DNA of 8,863 nucleotides from SAT2750 sp963581185 (GTDB lineage Bacteria > Planctomycetota > Planctomycetia > Pirellulales > Pirellulaceae), in assembly GCA_963581185.1 (NCBI GenBank), contig CAUZOB010000199.1:1-8863 (forward strand). Reading direction: 5' to 3'. A program made the translations under genes and the position numbers. Shown in pieces: positions 7,113 through 8,863 of the stretch; the first letter of the stretch is position 1; every line of letters begins with the position of its first letter. The notes under the pieces were generated by a model. That model saw nothing but the letters and a program-made list of their open reading frames with translations, made no database searches and had not been told where the DNA came from.

Positions 7113-8474
7113 ATGCGCACGCTCACCAAGCCACTACCGATGCTGACATTTCTATTCCTGGCCAGCTTTATTATCGGCCATCCCCTGGCGGCCCAGGACG
7201 ACGTACCATCCAAGCTGTCCATCGCCACGGCTGACTACAAGCTGCGTGGGCTGGAGCACAAGGTAAAAGTCTCTGGAGGCTCGCCATTCGCACTTGGTGG
7301 CGACGGCCAGGATGCACTCAAGCGAATCGCGGCCCTCTACAAGCAATTCCCGGATCACCCTAAAGTTCTGGCACTGTTTGAACGGGCCAAGACCGCTGTC
7401 CGTGCCAGCAAGGGTACGTTTGCAGATATCACTCCCGAGATACTTGCCTACCGCGACCAAGCCAGGGAACTCGCTGGCACAGTTGCCAGGCACAGCAGTC
7501 AACGCTGGTCGGAAATCTCGGCAGTTCTCAAGGATCCTAAACAGACCATCGTGGAGCCCTTTCCCGTGCCCGACCCAGCCAGGGTCTTCTTTGAAGACGT
7601 CGAGGGCAAGCTGGTACTGCTGGATGGGATCGAATACCCCATGATGACTTTTCCGATGGGCGGCAAGACATACGCGTTTAGCGGCAGTGCCAGCAAGGGA
7701 TACTACTACGTCGACACAAGTTCGCGTGAGTTCATCGCTGCCTACGAGGCCCTCAAACGTGCTGAGCAGGACGCAGCGGTGAAGCTCCCGGTCAGCTGGA
7801 AAATCATGGGTACGATTGTCGACGCCCGTACCATGGTGCCTCGCATCGGCAAGGGGACCGAGGGAGCTACTGCCCACCTGGGCTGGGTGGTCAAGCCACT
7901 GGCGATCTATGTTCCCGATGTCGTGCTGGCAGAATTCAACGAGGCCAGTCCAGCAGGTGGTAGCTATGCCGGCGAAGTTGAAATCAAGAGTCTGCTGGCG
8001 GACAACCGGACTGTCAGCGAGGCAGCCGACGACGTCACACCGGACGAGCTTGTCTTGCTGCTACTCAAGTCGGCACAGTACCGCAACTATTCGCTCTACC
8101 TGGACAGCATCGACCCCACGCTGCAGGAGACCGCTCCGCAGAAGTTCCTGATGAAATACTACTACGACATCTTCGTCCGCAACGTCTTCAGCAACCACGT
8201 CACTATCAAGATCACCCGGACCGAAGAGATGGTCCTGCTGCAGGGCGAGGACGAGTCGGAAAACGTTGAGGATTTGTTCCTCGACGAGGACCTCAAGGAC
8301 AAGCTCTCTGAAACGGCCGCTCCCAGGATCGAGGAGATCAAGATGTGGCTGCAGCGTTACGACGAACGCGGACGAGCGGTCGGTGGGGTCTGGCCAATTA
8401 CCGTTCGCCGCTATGAGGCCCTGGATGGAGTCAAGCCAAATCGCTGGTACATCCGACGAGGCTGGCCGTTCTAG
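7113..8474 (+). CDS. Secreted protein of unknown function
   Basis: This 453-residue protein is not one I recognise. Residues 1-28 form a clear signal peptide (basic start, LTFLFLASFII core, PLAAQ cleavage region), so it is exported. The mature part contains no cysteine. Residues about 65-125 look helical (DALKRIAALYKQF, HPKVLALFERAK), followed by a mixed region with a Gly/Tyr-rich patch at 183-200. The C-terminal part has predicted helices at about 310-358, a strand TIKITRTEEMVLL at 364-376, an acidic stretch at about 379-395 (GEDESENVEDLFLDED), and strands PITVRRYE and NRWYIRRGW near the end. That helix-then-strand order could fit an NTF2-like fold, which is only a guess. It starts a plus-strand unit, and a second secreted-protein gene follows after 62 bases, so the products may act together outside the cytoplasm. 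Confidence 0.88.
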   Translation: MRTLTKPLPMLTFLFLASFIIGHPLAAQDDVPSKLSIATADYKLRGLEHKVKVSGGSPFALGGDGQDALKRIAALYKQFPDHPKVLALFERAKTAVRASKGTFADITPEILAYRDQARELAGTVARHSSQRWSEISAVLKDPKQTIVEPFPVPDPARVFFEDVEGKLVLLDGIEYPMMTFPMGGKTYAFSGSASKGYYYVDTSSREFIAAYEALKRAEQDAAVKLPVSWKIMGTIVDARTMVPRIGKGTEGATAHLGWVVKPLAIYVPDVVLAEFNEASPAGGSYAGEVEIKSLLADNRTVSEAADDVTPDELVLLLLKSAQYRNYSLYLDSIDPTLQETAPQKFLMKYYYDIFVRNVFSNHVTIKITRTEEMVLLQGEDESENVEDLFLDEDLKDKLSETAAPRIEEIKMWLQRYDERGRAVGGVWPITVRRYEALDGVKPNRWYIRRGWPF

Positions 8475-8495
8475 ATCCCAGCTGATTCATCAGAC

Positions 8496-8533
8496 CAAGG
8501 ACCAATCCAGTCAACACAGCACACAAGGACCAA
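8496..8533 (+). repeat. Short direct repeat CAAGGACCAA upstream of the last gene
   Basis: CAAGGACCAA occurs at 8496-8505 and again at 8524-8533 in the 62-base gap between the two secreted-protein genes. The second copy contains the ribosome binding site of the gene at 8537. It may simply be a small duplication. Confidence 0.6.
8525..8529 (+). promoter_or_regulatory. Ribosome binding site of the last gene
   Basis: AAGGA lies 7 bases before the ATG at 8537 and supports that start. Confidence 0.5.
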
Positions 8534-8536
8534 ACC

Positions 8537-8863
8537 ATGAAACGCTCAACAATAGCACTGTTTGTCTTCAGCCTGCTTGCCAGCTCAATCGTGCCGGCAA
8601 CGCTCTTCGCAGAGTCGGCAGAACCGTCTGAAATTCGATCCTACAGGGCACTTCGCACGAGTGTCATGAAGACGATTGTGGCGGACCTCGAAGACGACGA
8701 GTCGCTTCCTAACAACTGGCAACGGCACGTCACCGACAAAGTCTTCGACGAGATCGATAAGGTCCAGGCAAAATATCGAACCCAGATCCACAAGGCCCAG
8801 TCAGCAGGCAATGCCGCCGCACCACTGCAGGAATGGTTCGACTGGCTTTCGAAAGAAAAGCTG
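8537..8863 (+). CDS. Secreted protein of unknown function, N-terminal part (3' end outside window)
   Basis: The frame is open from ATG 8537 to the last base, giving 109 residues without a stop. The N-terminus is a clear signal peptide: MKRST, then a hydrophobic core (IALFVFSLLASSIV), then a likely cleavage after ATLFA. The mature part is strongly charged and looks helical, with an acidic patch (ADLEDDES) and a long amphipathic stretch (VFDEIDKVQAKYRTQIHKAQ), then LQEWFDWLSKEKL at the window edge. I do not recognise a family and the fragment is too short to name. It shares strand and export signal with the preceding gene, 62 bases upstream, and is probably in the same transcript. Confidence 0.8.
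   Translation, partial: MKRSTIALFVFSLLASSIVPATLFAESAEPSEIRSYRALRTSVMKTIVADLEDDESLPNNWQRHVTDKVFDEIDKVQAKYRTQIHKAQSAGNAAAPLQEWFDWLSKEKL

Noticed and set aside
7152..7877. A 241-codon minus-strand open frame inside the unknown secreted-protein gene.
   Set aside because: The plus-strand frame has a signal peptide, ribosome binding site and longer length; the antisense frame has none of these.
8482..8493. CTGAT-TC-ATCAG hairpin after the unknown secreted-protein gene as a terminator.
   Set aside because: The stem is only 5 bases with a 2-base loop, and no T-run follows.
1..8863. Possible mobile element or genomic island signature.
   Set aside because: There is no transposase, integrase, terminal repeat or visible shift in composition; gene content is ordinary for planctomycetes.

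Overview
The window comes from a bacterium of the Planctomycetota or a close relative in the PVC group. The evidence is the gene content: a secreted protein with the PSCyt1, DUF1549 (PSCyt2) and DUF1553 (PSD1) domains, two DUF1501 proteins (one with a visible Tat-type signal), and a cluster of exported proteins without close functional names. These modules are hugely expanded in planctomycetes and rare elsewhere. Base composition looks moderately GC-rich and even across the window. I see no mobile element, tRNA, rRNA or CRISPR array.

Layout. (1) Bases 1-2567, plus strand: the C-terminal half of a DUF1501 protein, then after 35 bases a secreted three-part alpha/beta hydrolase (esterase-like, with a C-terminal carbohydrate-binding-like domain). 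(2) Bases 2564-6801, minus strand: a PSCyt1-DUF1549-DUF1553 cytochrome-type protein transcribed first, then after 38 bases a complete DUF1501 protein. The two units converge, and their stop codons share the palindrome CTAG. (3) Bases 6802-7112: a 311-base divergent intergenic region with an inverted repeat and a weak extracytoplasmic-sigma-like promoter candidate. (4) Bases 7113-8863, plus strand: two secreted proteins of no family I recognise, the second cut by the window edge.

How the genes may work together. The cytochrome-type protein and DUF1501 protein form the standard planctomycete pair, and such pairs often sit beside sulfatases, esterases and other polysaccharide-degrading enzymes. 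The hydrolase here fits a role in removing ester groups from a sugar polymer outside the cytoplasm. The left DUF1501 copy is about two thirds identical to the right copy by hand alignment, so the region looks like two related modules facing each other. Its own cytochrome partner would be expected just left of the window. The actual substrate is not readable from the sequence.

The strongest points for a second look are the paired convergent DUF1501 paralogues around the hydrolase, the shared CTAG stop, the substitution of a putative metal-site residue in one DUF1501 copy, and the two unnamed secreted proteins.
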